DNA of 64,000 nucleotides, from positions 2,542,001 through 2,606,000 of the forward strand of contig AP014633.1 in the NCBI GenBank assembly GCA_000828835.1, given 5' to 3'. Of the stretch, positions 43,516-52,317 are shown piece by piece. The translations under genes were made by a program, and so were the position numbers. The notes under the pieces were generated by a model. It saw only the letters and a program-made list of their open reading frames with translations, ran no database searches and was not told where the DNA came from. The stretch is from Thioploca ingrica. Its GTDB lineage: Bacteria; Pseudomonadota; Gammaproteobacteria; Beggiatoales; Beggiatoaceae. The stretch's first letter is position 1. Each line of letters starts with the position of its first letter.

Positions 43516-44163
43516 TTATTTGGGAGAAATTGGTTTTATTCGAGTCCGAATGTCTTCGATCAGTAAATCTTCATTTTTTCTATTCATGATTTGTTTTTTG
43601 GTTAGGCCAGAAAAACTCTTTTCTATCACTTTCCAATCATCATCTGAAATAGCGGAAATTTCTTTCTTAAGATCAGGAAATATAATATCTCCATAATATT
43701 TTTTATCTTCTTCTGAGATAAAATCTTTATTTTCCTTCAGAAAGTTGATTATTTGGTCAACTCCTATATTACCGTCATTATTTATATAGATGTCTGTTAC
43801 TAAACCAGACAAATTAAACATTTTGCTCCATTTGGGATCAGGCATGCTGGAACTTTTATCGACCGCCGATCTTTCAACGGGACGCGTTTCGATCACATTT
43901 CGATTATCCTTCTTTTCGTGACTAATTTCAGCATTCGGAGCCGCGCCAGGAAGCGTTATTTTACGCATCATCTTACTAAGATCTTTACATCCACCGGTAC
44001 ACTTATTATTTCCACATACTAAACTCGCCGTACCTACATCACAATCAATACGACATGTGGTTTTAGTTTGGGTCGTCGTACAACTGATAGCTAACACTGT
44101 CGAATTGGAAATTGACAATATTAATAGACAAAGCGGTAATAAAACGTGATTTTTTATGAACAT
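43516..44163 (-). CDS. Secreted Cys-rich protein overlapping the hydrolase gene
   Basis: 215 residues with a signal peptide (MFIKNHVLLPLCLLILSISNSTVLA). A Cys-rich stretch directly after it has six cysteines within about 30 residues (ISCTTTQTKTTCRIDCD...VCGNNKCTGGCK), probably disulfide-bonded. The middle is charged and low in structure. NNDGNIGVDQIINFLKENKDFI loosely resembles an EF-hand loop. No family was recognised. Its start overlaps the end of the upstream hydrolase gene by ten bases, so the pair is translationally linked and likely works together, with one partner in the membrane or cytoplasm and the other in the periplasm. Confidence 0.7.
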   Translation of the reverse strand: MFIKNHVLLPLCLLILSISNSTVLAISCTTTQTKTTCRIDCDVGTASLVCGNNKCTGGCKDLSKMMRKITLPGAAPNAEISHEKKDNRNVIETRPVERSAVDKSSSMPDPKWSKMFNLSGLVTDIYINNDGNIGVDQIINFLKENKDFISEEDKKYYGDIIFPDLKKEISAISDDDWKVIEKSFSGLTKKQIMNRKNEDLLIEDIRTRIKPISPK

Positions 44164-45299
44164 ACTTTATATCCTGCTGGAATCTTCTCTTGAGAATTGG
44201 TCACCAGAATCGTATCACACGATATATAAATTGCAATCCGATGCGTATTTTGTAGCGATTCATTAAATGATCTTCGTATTTCTAATAAGTGATCACATAA
44301 TTTTATGGGTAAATTAATACGTCTATTCCACTTAATTCTTAGGTTATGAATGTCTTGTGACATTATTTCATCTGAGAACTCCAGATTTATTCTATCGTTT
44401 ATGTTACCTTCCAAAGCGATGAGCTTTTCGTACTCTTCTGTGAGTCCTCTTAACACCTCTCTTAAAGAGGCTTCAGTAGGTGTGGTTTCATATTGTGTGA
44501 TAAGAGGAAAATGTTCAATACACTGAGGTGGGGGAGGTGGGGGAGAAATAACTCTAGTGATTGCAAAATATGAAACAACTGCCAACACTAGCATAGATTT
44601 TATAGGCAATATTCCCAACAAAGATAGCCACCATGGAGTGGTTGAACGATTGATTTCAAAGGGGGTTCTTTTATACTCACCATCATGAATAAACGGCTTC
44701 CAGTATTTACTTACAAATTCTTTTTTGAAATATTGCCCGTGAGTGGCATCATGAAACCGGTCTTTAACAATGACGTTTCCAAATCCGTGGGTACCTGATA
44801 CCCCGTACCCCCAACTGGTTGCCTTAGCCAGTACCGGCCAAATATCCTTTTTCCCACACTCATTTATGACACTGTCTTCTTTAATATTCCTTCTATTAAG
44901 AGCGTCTTCCCATCGATAGGTGGTTTCTAACACCGATCCACAAAGAATTAATTTTTCAATATTTAAATTATAGTGCCTTTCAAGTATTTTCCCGATGATG
45001 TAAGAACCAAAACTATGAACAATAATGGATAGTTTGGCATTAGGATACAAAGACTTTACGATTTCAATTTGTTTTTCAACATAATTAATTGGTCCAGAAC
45101 GTGTAAAAGGTAACCAAAACCGGAGTGCATCGAAATACCCGTACCTAATTGACTTTACTGCTATTTTAGTATCTTCTTCAAGAATTTTGGCAACCATCTC
45201 TTGCCAATCGGCTTGAGTTCTAATTCCATGAATTAATAGTACTATTTGTTCTACAGCAGAATTTTCTTTATCAGAAGCAGAATTTTCTTTACTGTCCAT
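44154..45299 (-). CDS. Alpha/beta hydrolase (lipase-like) with membrane anchor
   Basis: 381 residues from ATG 45299, which has GGGGAG eight bases upstream; an ATG at 45359 has none. VEQIVLLIHGIRTQADW (oxyanion HG at 24-25) and LSIIVHSFGSYIIGK (nucleophile Ser96 in HSFGS) mark an alpha/beta hydrolase. A later ATHGQYFKKEFVSKYW may hold the catalytic His. After about residue 220 there is one membrane helix (LVLAVVSYFAITRVI), a PPPPPP hinge and an extracytoplasmic tail of about 130 residues. The topology puts the hydrolase in the cytoplasm. An unusual architecture; substrate unknown. The repeat ENSASDKENSA at the N-terminus is a small duplication. Confidence 0.78.
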   Translation of the reverse strand: MDSKENSASDKENSAVEQIVLLIHGIRTQADWQEMVAKILEEDTKIAVKSIRYGYFDALRFWLPFTRSGPINYVEKQIEIVKSLYPNAKLSIIVHSFGSYIIGKILERHYNLNIEKLILCGSVLETTYRWEDALNRRNIKEDSVINECGKKDIWPVLAKATSWGYGVSGTHGFGNVIVKDRFHDATHGQYFKKEFVSKYWKPFIHDGEYKRTPFEINRSTTPWWLSLLGILPIKSMLVLAVVSYFAITRVISPPPPPPQCIEHFPLITQYETTPTEASLREVLRGLTEEYEKLIALEGNINDRINLEFSDEIMSQDIHNLRIKWNRRINLPIKLCDHLLEIRRSFNESLQNTHRIAIYISCDTILVTNSQEKIPAGYKVCS

Positions 45300-45489
45300 G
45301 ACTAAATCTCCCCTTAGTGAGTAAGGCAGGAATGGATTCCCGCCAGAATTTATCTCCATTGATTATAATCATTTTTAAGTTACCCTCATTACTTTAGCAA
45401 CACTACCTCATTTATCGCTTGAATTTCCGACTTTCTTAGAACATGATTAAGCCGTAGCAAAATGTTTACCACCGTTAGGATAACCCAAG

Positions 45490-45744
45490 ATGACAGAAGC
45501 GAATAATACGACAGTACCAGGATTATATATTATCCAAAAAGTAAGGCAATCACTACCGATTAATGATCTCATGGCATGGCTGATTGAAGAACACCCTGAT
45601 GCGGACTTAAAGCAGATTTTGTCCATGCTCAATATTATCTACCAAGAAGGTTTTAAAATCGTTCCCACCACTCAAGAAACCAAAATTTATCCAATCGGGG
45701 ATCGGCAGCTAACCGCTTATCCTCAACGAGTTGAAGTGGAGTAA
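45490..45744 (+). CDS. Small protein of unknown function
   Basis: 84 residues, MTEANNTTVPGLYIIQKVRQSLPIND..., with AGGATAA upstream of the ATG. It has helical and strand-forming stretches but no recognised family. It lies 34 bp upstream of the broken Uma2 gene on the same strand and may be part of the same former transcript. The frame has plausible codon use. The opposite-strand frame over the same DNA is less convincing. Confidence 0.5.
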   Translation: MTEANNTTVPGLYIIQKVRQSLPINDLMAWLIEEHPDADLKQILSMLNIIYQEGFKIVPTTQETKIYPIGDRQLTAYPQRVEVE

Positions 45745-45778
45745 TTTTCGAGTATCCGTTTGCGGTGAGGTCAACAAG

Positions 45779-46106
45779 ATGGAAATGTTAGCTAAAAAAC
45801 ATTTATTTACGGTTACCGAATTTCACCAGATGGGAGAAATTTTCTCTGAAGATGATCGCGCTGTTATTAATTGAAGTAGCTGATAGTTCCTACCGCTACG
45901 ACCAAAAAACTAAAATACCACTTTATGCTCGTCATTCTATTGCTGAAGTTTGGTTATTCGATTTAACTCATCAGTCGGTAGAAGTGTATAATGCTCCTCA
46001 ACCATCAGGATATAGCCAACGACAGATAGCTCGTGCCGGACAGCAGCTTAGCCCACGGTTATTACCCAAGGTGGTGGTCAATTTAACCGAACTATTTGAA
46101 CCATAA
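45779..46106 (+). pseudogene. Uma2 family gene with internal deletion and frameshift
   Basis: ATG 45779 opens MEMLAKKHLFTVTEFHQMGEIFSEDDR, a standard Uma2 N-terminus, but the frame ends at 45874. The C-terminal part continues in the next frame from about 45855: LLLIEVADSSYRYDQKTKIPLYARHSIAEVWLFDLTHQSVEVYNAP...VNLTELFEP. About 70 residues between DDR and LLLIEVA are missing, including the catalytic Asp strand (normally PDxxV). The gene cannot encode an active nuclease. Confidence 0.82.
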
Positions 46107-46153
46107 AAAATATAAAATTAACTGTTGCAATTTTACCCAATTTATCATTAGTA

Positions 46154-47434
46154 ATGAAACCGATTGTCCTTACCACTATTGGTTCTTTAGGTGATTTATA
46201 CCCCTACTTGGCATTAGCGGATGGCTTAAAACAACGCGGGTATACACCGCTGATTGCCACGAGCGAGATGTACCGACAACGCGTTGAAAGTCAAGGAATT
46301 GATTTTTGGCCAGTACGACCGGATATAGCCGATTGGGGCGATGAAATGGAATTGTATCAACGGATTACTGATTTAAAAACAGGTACAGAATATGTCGTAA
46401 GACATTTAATCATGCCTCATCTACGTGCGAGTGTTGAAGATTTATCTCAAGTTATTCCAGAATCGGCTCTCCTGATTACCCATCCGTTGACTTATGCCGG
46501 ACCCATTTTGGCCGAAAAATATAAGATACCTTGGATATCAACGGCATTATCACCGCTCACTTTTTTCTCCAAATATGATCCGCCGGTTCTAGCGCCCGCA
46601 CTGTGGTTAAGACATTTTCGCCGCTGGGGACCCCATTTTTATGGTTTTTTGTTTTATTTACTCCGACAATCTGTTCGTTCTTGGACTGCACCGGTTCAGC
46701 AATTACGCCAAGAATTAGGATTACCTCCAACGCAATACGATCCGCTATTTGAAGGACAATTTTCACCCCATCTGACTTTGGCTTGGTTTTCACCACTCTT
46801 GGCAACACCACAACCAGATTGGCCGGTTAATACTCACGTCACTGGTTTTTTGTTTTATGATCGCGATAAATTTTCCTCGGAAACGCAATTTCAAGTAAGG
46901 CAATTTCTAGCATCAGGTCCACCGCCAATTGTGTTTACCTTGGGATCGGCGATGGTTAGGGGAGCGAGTGATTTTTTTAACCAGAGTTTGGAAGCGATCT
47001 TAACGTTAAGAAAACGTGCTATTTTTATTGTGGGAGCAAAATTACTTGACCAGTTACCTGAACCTCTCCCGGCCAATGTTTTGGTACTAGAATATGCCCC
47101 TTTCTCTTATCTATTTTCTCATGCTGCCGCTATTGTTCATCAAGGTGGTATTGGTACTTTGGCACAAGCACTCCGCGCCGGGCGTCCCCTGTTGATAGTT
47201 CCATTCAGTCATGACCAACCTGATAATGCAGAACGTGCTGTCCGTTTAGGTGTTGCACGTTCCCTGTTGCGACAGAAATATACTGCTAAATCGGCTGTCC
47301 GTGAATTAAGGCAATTGTTAGAACAACCTATTTATAGTGAAAAAGCGATTGAAATAAGTAAAATAATTAAATCGGAAGAGGGAATTATCACGACCTGCAA
47401 TCTCATAGAGAGATACCTAACTGCTAAGCATTGA
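46154..47434 (+). CDS. UGT-like glycosyltransferase (GT1 family)
   Basis: 426 residues. The N-terminal domain begins KPIVLTTIGSLGDLYPYLALADGLKQRGYTPLIATSEMYRQRVE, the acceptor-side signature of sterol/lipid glycosyltransferases. The C-terminal domain has PPPIVFTLGSAMV and the nucleotide-sugar-binding stretch HAAAIVHQGGIGTLAQALRAGRPLLIVPFSHDQPDNAERAVRLGVA, matching the UGT signature. It likely glycosylates a lipid or polyketide-like acceptor; neither sugar nor acceptor can be told. No clear ribosome-binding site is seen. Confidence 0.9.
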   Translation: MKPIVLTTIGSLGDLYPYLALADGLKQRGYTPLIATSEMYRQRVESQGIDFWPVRPDIADWGDEMELYQRITDLKTGTEYVVRHLIMPHLRASVEDLSQVIPESALLITHPLTYAGPILAEKYKIPWISTALSPLTFFSKYDPPVLAPALWLRHFRRWGPHFYGFLFYLLRQSVRSWTAPVQQLRQELGLPPTQYDPLFEGQFSPHLTLAWFSPLLATPQPDWPVNTHVTGFLFYDRDKFSSETQFQVRQFLASGPPPIVFTLGSAMVRGASDFFNQSLEAILTLRKRAIFIVGAKLLDQLPEPLPANVLVLEYAPFSYLFSHAAAIVHQGGIGTLAQALRAGRPLLIVPFSHDQPDNAERAVRLGVARSLLRQKYTAKSAVRELRQLLEQPIYSEKAIEISKIIKSEEGIITTCNLIERYLTAKH

Positions 47435-47604
47435 AGTTGAAATTTAGTCTTTGATATCAAAGCGAATTCTGACTAACTCATTTTGCGTGTAATTATGATT
47501 ATTATTTATAGCCTATAGAAAAATAAAATTCCCCTTTAGAGTTGATACTTCTATACTCATGAGATTAAGTAATTAGCGAAATTACCTTATCAAGAAGTCA
47601 CTCA

Positions 47605-48030
47605 ATGAAAGTAGTACAACAGATGAACTTCATCAGGTGGTCTGATCAATATAGCGTGAATATTAAATTAATTGATGATCAACATAAACATTTAATTAAA
47701 CTGATTAATAAAATGCATGAAATAATCCTGGTCGGTGGCAATCAGAAAAAAGTAGAACTAATAATTGAGAAACTGTTTGAATATACTAACTATCATTTTA
47801 AAACAGAAGAAAAATTACTGGAAACGTATTCTTACCCTAATTGGCAAATTCATAGAAAAGAACATGATGATCTCCTAAAGCAACTACTAAAACTAAAGGT
47901 AAGGCTTGTCAAAGGGAGTACCACAGTCTCATTAGAAGTATTCGCTTTTTTAAATAATTGGCTAGTTAACCATATTTTAGCTTCAGATAAAAAATACTCA
48001 TCGTATCTCAATTCCAAGGGAGTTTTTTAG
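47605..48030 (+). CDS. Bacteriohemerythrin
   Basis: 141 residues. The diiron ligands of the hemerythrin four-helix bundle are in place: NFIRWSDQYSVNIKLIDDQHKHLIKLINKMH (H...H), FEYTNYHFKTEEKLLE (H...E), YPNWQIHRKEHDDLL (H...H) and NHILASDKKYSSYL (H...D). It binds O2 reversibly at a non-haem diiron centre. Expected roles are oxygen supply, storage or sensing in a micro-oxic cell. A second in-frame ATG (47623) closer to the family start is possible. No chemotaxis domain is attached. Confidence 0.95.
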   Translation: MKVVQQMNFIRWSDQYSVNIKLIDDQHKHLIKLINKMHEIILVGGNQKKVELIIEKLFEYTNYHFKTEEKLLETYSYPNWQIHRKEHDDLLKQLLKLKVRLVKGSTTVSLEVFAFLNNWLVNHILASDKKYSSYLNSKGVF

Positions 48031-48058
48031 CAACTGAAACTTTTGCAAGCCTGGTAGA

Positions 48059-48087
48059 GTGTGCAACCGCACACCCATCCAAATGGG
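48059..48087. repeat. Two adjacent small palindromes
   Basis: GTGTGC-AACC-GCACAC (48059-48074) followed by CCCAT-CCAA-ATGGG (48074-48087). They lie 30 nt after the hemerythrin stop codon and could serve as its 3' stem-loop; no T-run follows. Confidence 0.4.
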
Positions 48088-48181
48088 TTGACGGTATTAT
48101 TTAATATCGCTCTTATTTCCGATAATCTTTAAGATAAAGACCCAGTAAAAGCTTTTTAACTTTAACCATGAGGTTGCTAAC

Positions 48182-49168
48182 ATGACCAATATAACTGAAT
48201 CAGTCGGCCAGATTAAACTTTTATACATTGCGGGTACTGGAAGAAACGGAAGCACTTTATTGGAAAGAATTTTAACTGAAATACCCGGTGTGTTTGCAGC
48301 GGGTGAATTAGGTCGTGTTACTCGATATAATAAAAATAAAACTTGTTTATGTGGTGAAAAATTGACAGTTTGTCCAATTTGGCAAGCAATTAACAATGAG
48401 ATTGATTCACAGATTGATGAAGAAAGATTTACTCAACTTGATCTGAAATACAGTAACTTAAAAGGACTAAATCTATTAAAATTATTAACTCATCAGAAAG
48501 AACTAAAGTTATCCGGTGATTTTCAACAATATCTTAATATGTTAGCCATAAAATATAAAGCGATACATAAACATAAATCTGGTCAAATTATTACTGATTC
48601 TACTATTGATAGCTTATATGGATATTATCTCTCATTAATACCCTCTATCGATCTTTATATTTTACATTTAATAAGAGATCCAAGAGGGGTTTCTTATTCA
48701 TGGCAACGGCTTAAGTTTTCTTCCTCAACGGCTAAAAAATCTTGGACACCCCAAATATCCCCTTTAAAAACGGCTTTAAGCTGGGTTAAGAGAAATATTT
48801 TTATAGAGTTTATGTTTGCTAGGACAGAAAAATATTTGCAAGTTTCTTATGAAGATTTAGTTGAAAATCCGTCGGCAGTAGTTAAAAAAATCGCTAACCT
48901 GCTTAATTTAAAATTAGAACCGCTTGATTTCATCAAAGGACAAAAAATTACTTTAGGAGAAAGCCATTTAATAGGAGGAAACCTGGATGCTTTTAAAAAA
49001 GGAGGAGAAGAAATTATTTTAAAACCAGATGAACGATGGAAACATCAGATGAAATGGGTAGATATTATTTTGGTTAACCTCATAACATGGCCATTGATGT
49101 TAAAATATTCACTTTCTCAAAAAAGACAAAAAAATAGGCTATCGACCCATTCTAAACCAAGCAAGTAG
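48182..49168 (+). CDS. Sulfotransferase family protein
   Basis: 328 residues. The 5'-phosphosulfate-binding loop is LLYIAGTGRNGSTLLERIL near the N-terminus, and the 3'-phosphate-binding segment is LHLIRDPRGVSYSW around residue 165. YLQVSYEDLVENPSAVVKKIANLLNL is the conserved C-terminal helix pattern. TCLCGEKLTVCPIW, a Cys pair region, is often seen in bacterial members. It transfers sulfate from PAPS to a hydroxyl or amino group of an unknown acceptor, probably a surface glycan or lipid. AGG lies eight bases before the ATG. Confidence 0.92.
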   Translation: MTNITESVGQIKLLYIAGTGRNGSTLLERILTEIPGVFAAGELGRVTRYNKNKTCLCGEKLTVCPIWQAINNEIDSQIDEERFTQLDLKYSNLKGLNLLKLLTHQKELKLSGDFQQYLNMLAIKYKAIHKHKSGQIITDSTIDSLYGYYLSLIPSIDLYILHLIRDPRGVSYSWQRLKFSSSTAKKSWTPQISPLKTALSWVKRNIFIEFMFARTEKYLQVSYEDLVENPSAVVKKIANLLNLKLEPLDFIKGQKITLGESHLIGGNLDAFKKGGEEIILKPDERWKHQMKWVDIILVNLITWPLMLKYSLSQKRQKNRLSTHSKPSK

Positions 49169-49618
49169 CTACTAATCTTTAACTAAGTAGTATTGAGGCT
49201 TGGTCTGCCTTCTTGAGCAAGCTAAGTTTGCACTCCAACCATTCAAATGTGGTGGTAGGATAACCGAGGAAATCTCTTTAGTAGATAATTAAGTAAGGTG
49301 TGAATCCCTTCCAGCCATTTCTAGCATTAAATTTGTGGCAAGGAGGGTACGTAAAGTAACGCACCAACCATTTGAATGGTAATCGATTGGAAGTGTTAAA
49401 TAATTATCAAAGGAGCTACTTCTGTTGAACCTAATGTCGTGTATAATCAAGTAATTGAAAAGAGGTTCACCGAACACGAGAGCGACACCCCAGATAAAAT
49501 TTAACCCCATTGAGCGGACACACGTAGCAATATCCAGCCAACGATTACTTCTGGGGGTATAACAACATACTACCTCATTTTTATACCAAACTAATCTTAA
49601 TCTTAAAGAGAATAACCT
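49169..49618. other. Intergenic region with inverted repeat
   Basis: 450 bp, no supported gene; a 73-codon minus-strand frame has no family resemblance. ACCATTCAAATG (49238-49249) and CATTTGAATGGT (49369-49380) are inverted copies, each next to a CCACC/CACCA tract, which makes a possible ~143-bp miniature element. A separate GGGGGTATAACAACATACTACCTC lies near 49554. Confidence 0.5.
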
Positions 49619-50620
49619 ATGCCAACTGATCCTTTAGACCGTCCGGCTCTACCTGTTTATCTGTATCGACTTGCACGAGTTAAACACCTTACTCCTTCTG
49701 CCTTAGATCAAGCTTTATATTTAATTGGGTTAATTCCTAATCGAACTGCATGGCAGCGATTTATTGATAGTTTATTACTATTACTGGGAACAACTTTAAT
49801 ATTATCGGGTATCCTGTTTTTCTTTGCCTATAATTGGGCAGAAATGAGCCGATTAACTCGATTTGGTTTAATCCAACTGAGTATATTGATAATCGCTGCG
49901 TTTGCTTCCCGATATGGATTGGAACGCTTGACGGGTCAATTAGCTTTACTCGCTACGGCTATTTTAGTCGGTGTACTTTTGGCTGTTTTTGGTCAAATTT
50001 ATCAAACCGGGGCAGATGCTTTTGAATTATTTCTAACGTGGGCTATTTTAATCATACCGTGGGTGTTGATGGGTAAATTTGCGCCGCTGTGGTTGCTATT
50101 ATTAGCGTTATTCAATCTCAGTCTTATCCTTTATTGGAATCAAGTGATCAATTATGAATATTTTTTTTATAGCACTAAATTATACTTATTATTATTTGCT
50201 CTCAATGGAACGGCCCTTTCAGCTTGGGAATATGCTTATCGGCAAGGTATTGCTTGGCTCCAAGGACATTGGTTAGGAAAAATTCTATTCCTAATAACGT
50301 TAATGACGCTTATTATACCTACTTTATATGCTATTCTTGAACAAGAATGGAAGCCTTGGTTACCGGGAGTGACTATGCTCTACGTTATAGTTACTCTGTT
50401 TTCTTTATGGTATTACCGTCACCAACGATATGATTTATTGTTATTAACTGTATGCTTATTGGGGATATTAATAACAATGACCACTTTAATGGGTAGATTA
50501 TTGCCACTGGAAATGGAAATCACTTGGTTAATTTTAGCCGTGGTTGTTATTGGACAAGCCACCTTAGCAACCAAATGGCTGATTATCATTGCTCAAAATG
50601 CGCAAAAGGAAAGAAAATAA
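49619..50620 (+). CDS. DUF2157 membrane protein
   Basis: 333 residues with about ten membrane helices. The start, PALPVYLYRLARVKHLTPSALDQALYLIGLIPNRTAW, and the first helix ILSGILFFFAYNWAEMSRLTRFGLIQLSI carry the DUF2157 hallmark (FxxYNWxxM/L). It is first of three genes (DUF2157-DUF4401-GDYXXLXY) that recur together in proteobacteria and bacteroidetes. The function of the set is not established; an envelope role is likely from topology. Its stop codon overlaps the next start by one base (TAATG). Confidence 0.88.
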   Translation: MPTDPLDRPALPVYLYRLARVKHLTPSALDQALYLIGLIPNRTAWQRFIDSLLLLLGTTLILSGILFFFAYNWAEMSRLTRFGLIQLSILIIAAFASRYGLERLTGQLALLATAILVGVLLAVFGQIYQTGADAFELFLTWAILIIPWVLMGKFAPLWLLLLALFNLSLILYWNQVINYEYFFYSTKLYLLLFALNGTALSAWEYAYRQGIAWLQGHWLGKILFLITLMTLIIPTLYAILEQEWKPWLPGVTMLYVIVTLFSLWYYRHQRYDLLLLTVCLLGILITMTTLMGRLLPLEMEITWLILAVVVIGQATLATKWLIIIAQNAQKERK

Positions 50621-51690
50621 TGGTTCAACCGACCACATTGCGTACCATCATTAATGAACTCGTCGGACAAGATTTATTACCAGCCGAAGCCACTGAACAA
50701 ATTACTCAAACGCTGACGATATCTCCAGAAAAAATGCCAACACCGTGGTTTATTAATACGTTAATCGGTATAAGTGCCTGGCTAGCGGTTACTCCATTGT
50801 TAGTTTTTTTATTTCTCATCCAGTTAACTAATACGGCGGTTTCGGCGATTGGAGTGGGAATAATATTTATTGTTGGAACCGTGTCTTTTAGGCTTTTTTA
50901 TAAAGAAGACACCCTCTTTCTAGCTCAATTCGCTTTAGCTTTAAATTTAACCGGCCAACTCTTATTCATAGGCGGTTTATGGGTACAGACAGATATGTTG
51001 ATGGCAGCATTAGCCAGTAGTGTTTTAGAACTTTTCCTCTTTAACTTTTATCAAAGCAATATTATCCGATTTATTTCGGTCTTAATTTTTATAGCGAGCT
51101 TAATTGTATTACTGAATGAGTTGCACTTTTATCAGGGAATTCATTTTATTATTTTAGCAACCGCTCTGGGTAGCCTCTGGTGTTGGTTAAAAGAGAGCCA
51201 ACACCAACTGAGTGAAATAATGGTTGAACTCTATCCACCTTTAGGATATGGTCTCGTTATCGCTTTGTTCATAATGTTATTACCTTCCGGGTTAATAGGA
51301 GTACCAGGAATACCATTAATAACCTGGTCATTTTCAACCGTTGGCTTAGTTATGTTGCTTTTAGGCTTGGAATCTATTTTGTTACATAACCATAATTTTT
51401 CGCTGGCTTCTGCAAACGGTATTATTTTACTCGGAGGAACTTTTTTAATTGGCTTATTGTTTTATCAGGCACCCGGTATTATAGCGACTATAATCGTGAT
51501 GGTTTTAGGTTTCCAAAGAGGTAATCGGGTTTTAATGGGAAGTGCTACTCTGTTTTTTACAGTATTTTTAGTGGCTTACTATTACCATTTAGAACTTACC
51601 TTACTGATGAAATCAATCACCTTAGTGAGTTCTGGCTCAGCATTATTAGGGCTACGATGGCTTTTGAAGCAACTTCCCCACCGAGAGTAA
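50620..51690 (+). CDS. DUF4401 membrane protein
   Basis: 356 residues, polytopic (about ten helices). The start ATG 50620 shares its A with the preceding stop codon, so the much longer open frame upstream is not used. The N-terminal TLRTIINELVGQDLLPAEATEQI...TPWFINTLIGISAWLAV pattern fits DUF4401 proteins. The C-terminal GFQRGNRVLMGSATLFFTVFLVAYYYHLELTLLMKSITLVSSGSALLGLRWLL is well conserved. It probably forms a membrane complex with the flanking DUF2157 and GDYXXLXY proteins. Confidence 0.88.
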   Translation: MVQPTTLRTIINELVGQDLLPAEATEQITQTLTISPEKMPTPWFINTLIGISAWLAVTPLLVFLFLIQLTNTAVSAIGVGIIFIVGTVSFRLFYKEDTLFLAQFALALNLTGQLLFIGGLWVQTDMLMAALASSVLELFLFNFYQSNIIRFISVLIFIASLIVLLNELHFYQGIHFIILATALGSLWCWLKESQHQLSEIMVELYPPLGYGLVIALFIMLLPSGLIGVPGIPLITWSFSTVGLVMLLLGLESILLHNHNFSLASANGIILLGGTFLIGLLFYQAPGIIATIIVMVLGFQRGNRVLMGSATLFFTVFLVAYYYHLELTLLMKSITLVSSGSALLGLRWLLKQLPHRE

Positions 51691-51697
51691 ATAACCT

Positions 51698-52198
51698 ATG
51701 CGTCGAATCGGGATCTTAGTTATCGCTGTGGTAATACTAATAATCGTTAATTTCGCTATTTATCAAAAAGAACAATTATTAGCTCAAGGTACTACCCTGT
51801 TACTAGAACTAGCGCCACGTGATCCGCGTTCTTTAATCCAAGGTGATTACCTGGTATTACGCTATAAAATAGCGAATGAACCCGAATTATGGAAGGTAGA
51901 TAAAAATGGTGCCTTGGTTATAGAGCGAGATGATAAACACATTGCTCAATTTAAACGTGTTTATAATCAAACGATTCCTTTACAGAAAAATGAACTGTTA
52001 CTCCGCTTTCGTAAACGCCAACACGGGATTCGTTTAGGAGCAGAGTCCTTTTTTTTCCAAGAAGGGCACGCCCAATATTATGAAAATGCGCGTTATGGCG
52101 AACTCAAAGTAGCCGCCTCCGGAGAGAGTATTTTAGTTGGCTTGCGTGATGAAAAATTAAATCCGCTGGTAGCACCCCATCCAAATTCAAGTGATTAG
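51698..52198 (+). CDS. GDYXXLXY-domain protein
   Basis: 166 residues. One N-terminal membrane helix (IGILVIAVVILIIVNFAIY) leads to LLLELAPRDPRSLIQGDYLVLRYKIA, the GDYxxLxY signature for which the family is named. The rest (RFRKRQHGIRLGAESFFFQEGHAQYYENARYGELKVAASGESILVGLRDEKL) is the typical strand-rich domain, probably periplasmic. It is third in the DUF2157-DUF4401-GDYXXLXY operon and starts seven bases after the previous stop. Confidence 0.92.
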   Translation: MRRIGILVIAVVILIIVNFAIYQKEQLLAQGTTLLLELAPRDPRSLIQGDYLVLRYKIANEPELWKVDKNGALVIERDDKHIAQFKRVYNQTIPLQKNELLLRFRKRQHGIRLGAESFFFQEGHAQYYENARYGELKVAASGESILVGLRDEKLNPLVAPHPNSSD

Positions 52199-52317
52199 TG
52201 GCTTGTTTAGCATTAAGTGAAATAAGTAATTGATTTTACGTAGAATGTGTTAGTGTAACGCCGCTGGGCCTCTTAAAATCTACCCAAAACGCTCCAAAGT
52301 ATTGTTTATATAAACTG

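Noticed and set aside
49289-49510. 73-codon minus-strand frame
   Set aside because: Unconvincing composition, covers repeat-like DNA, no start signal.
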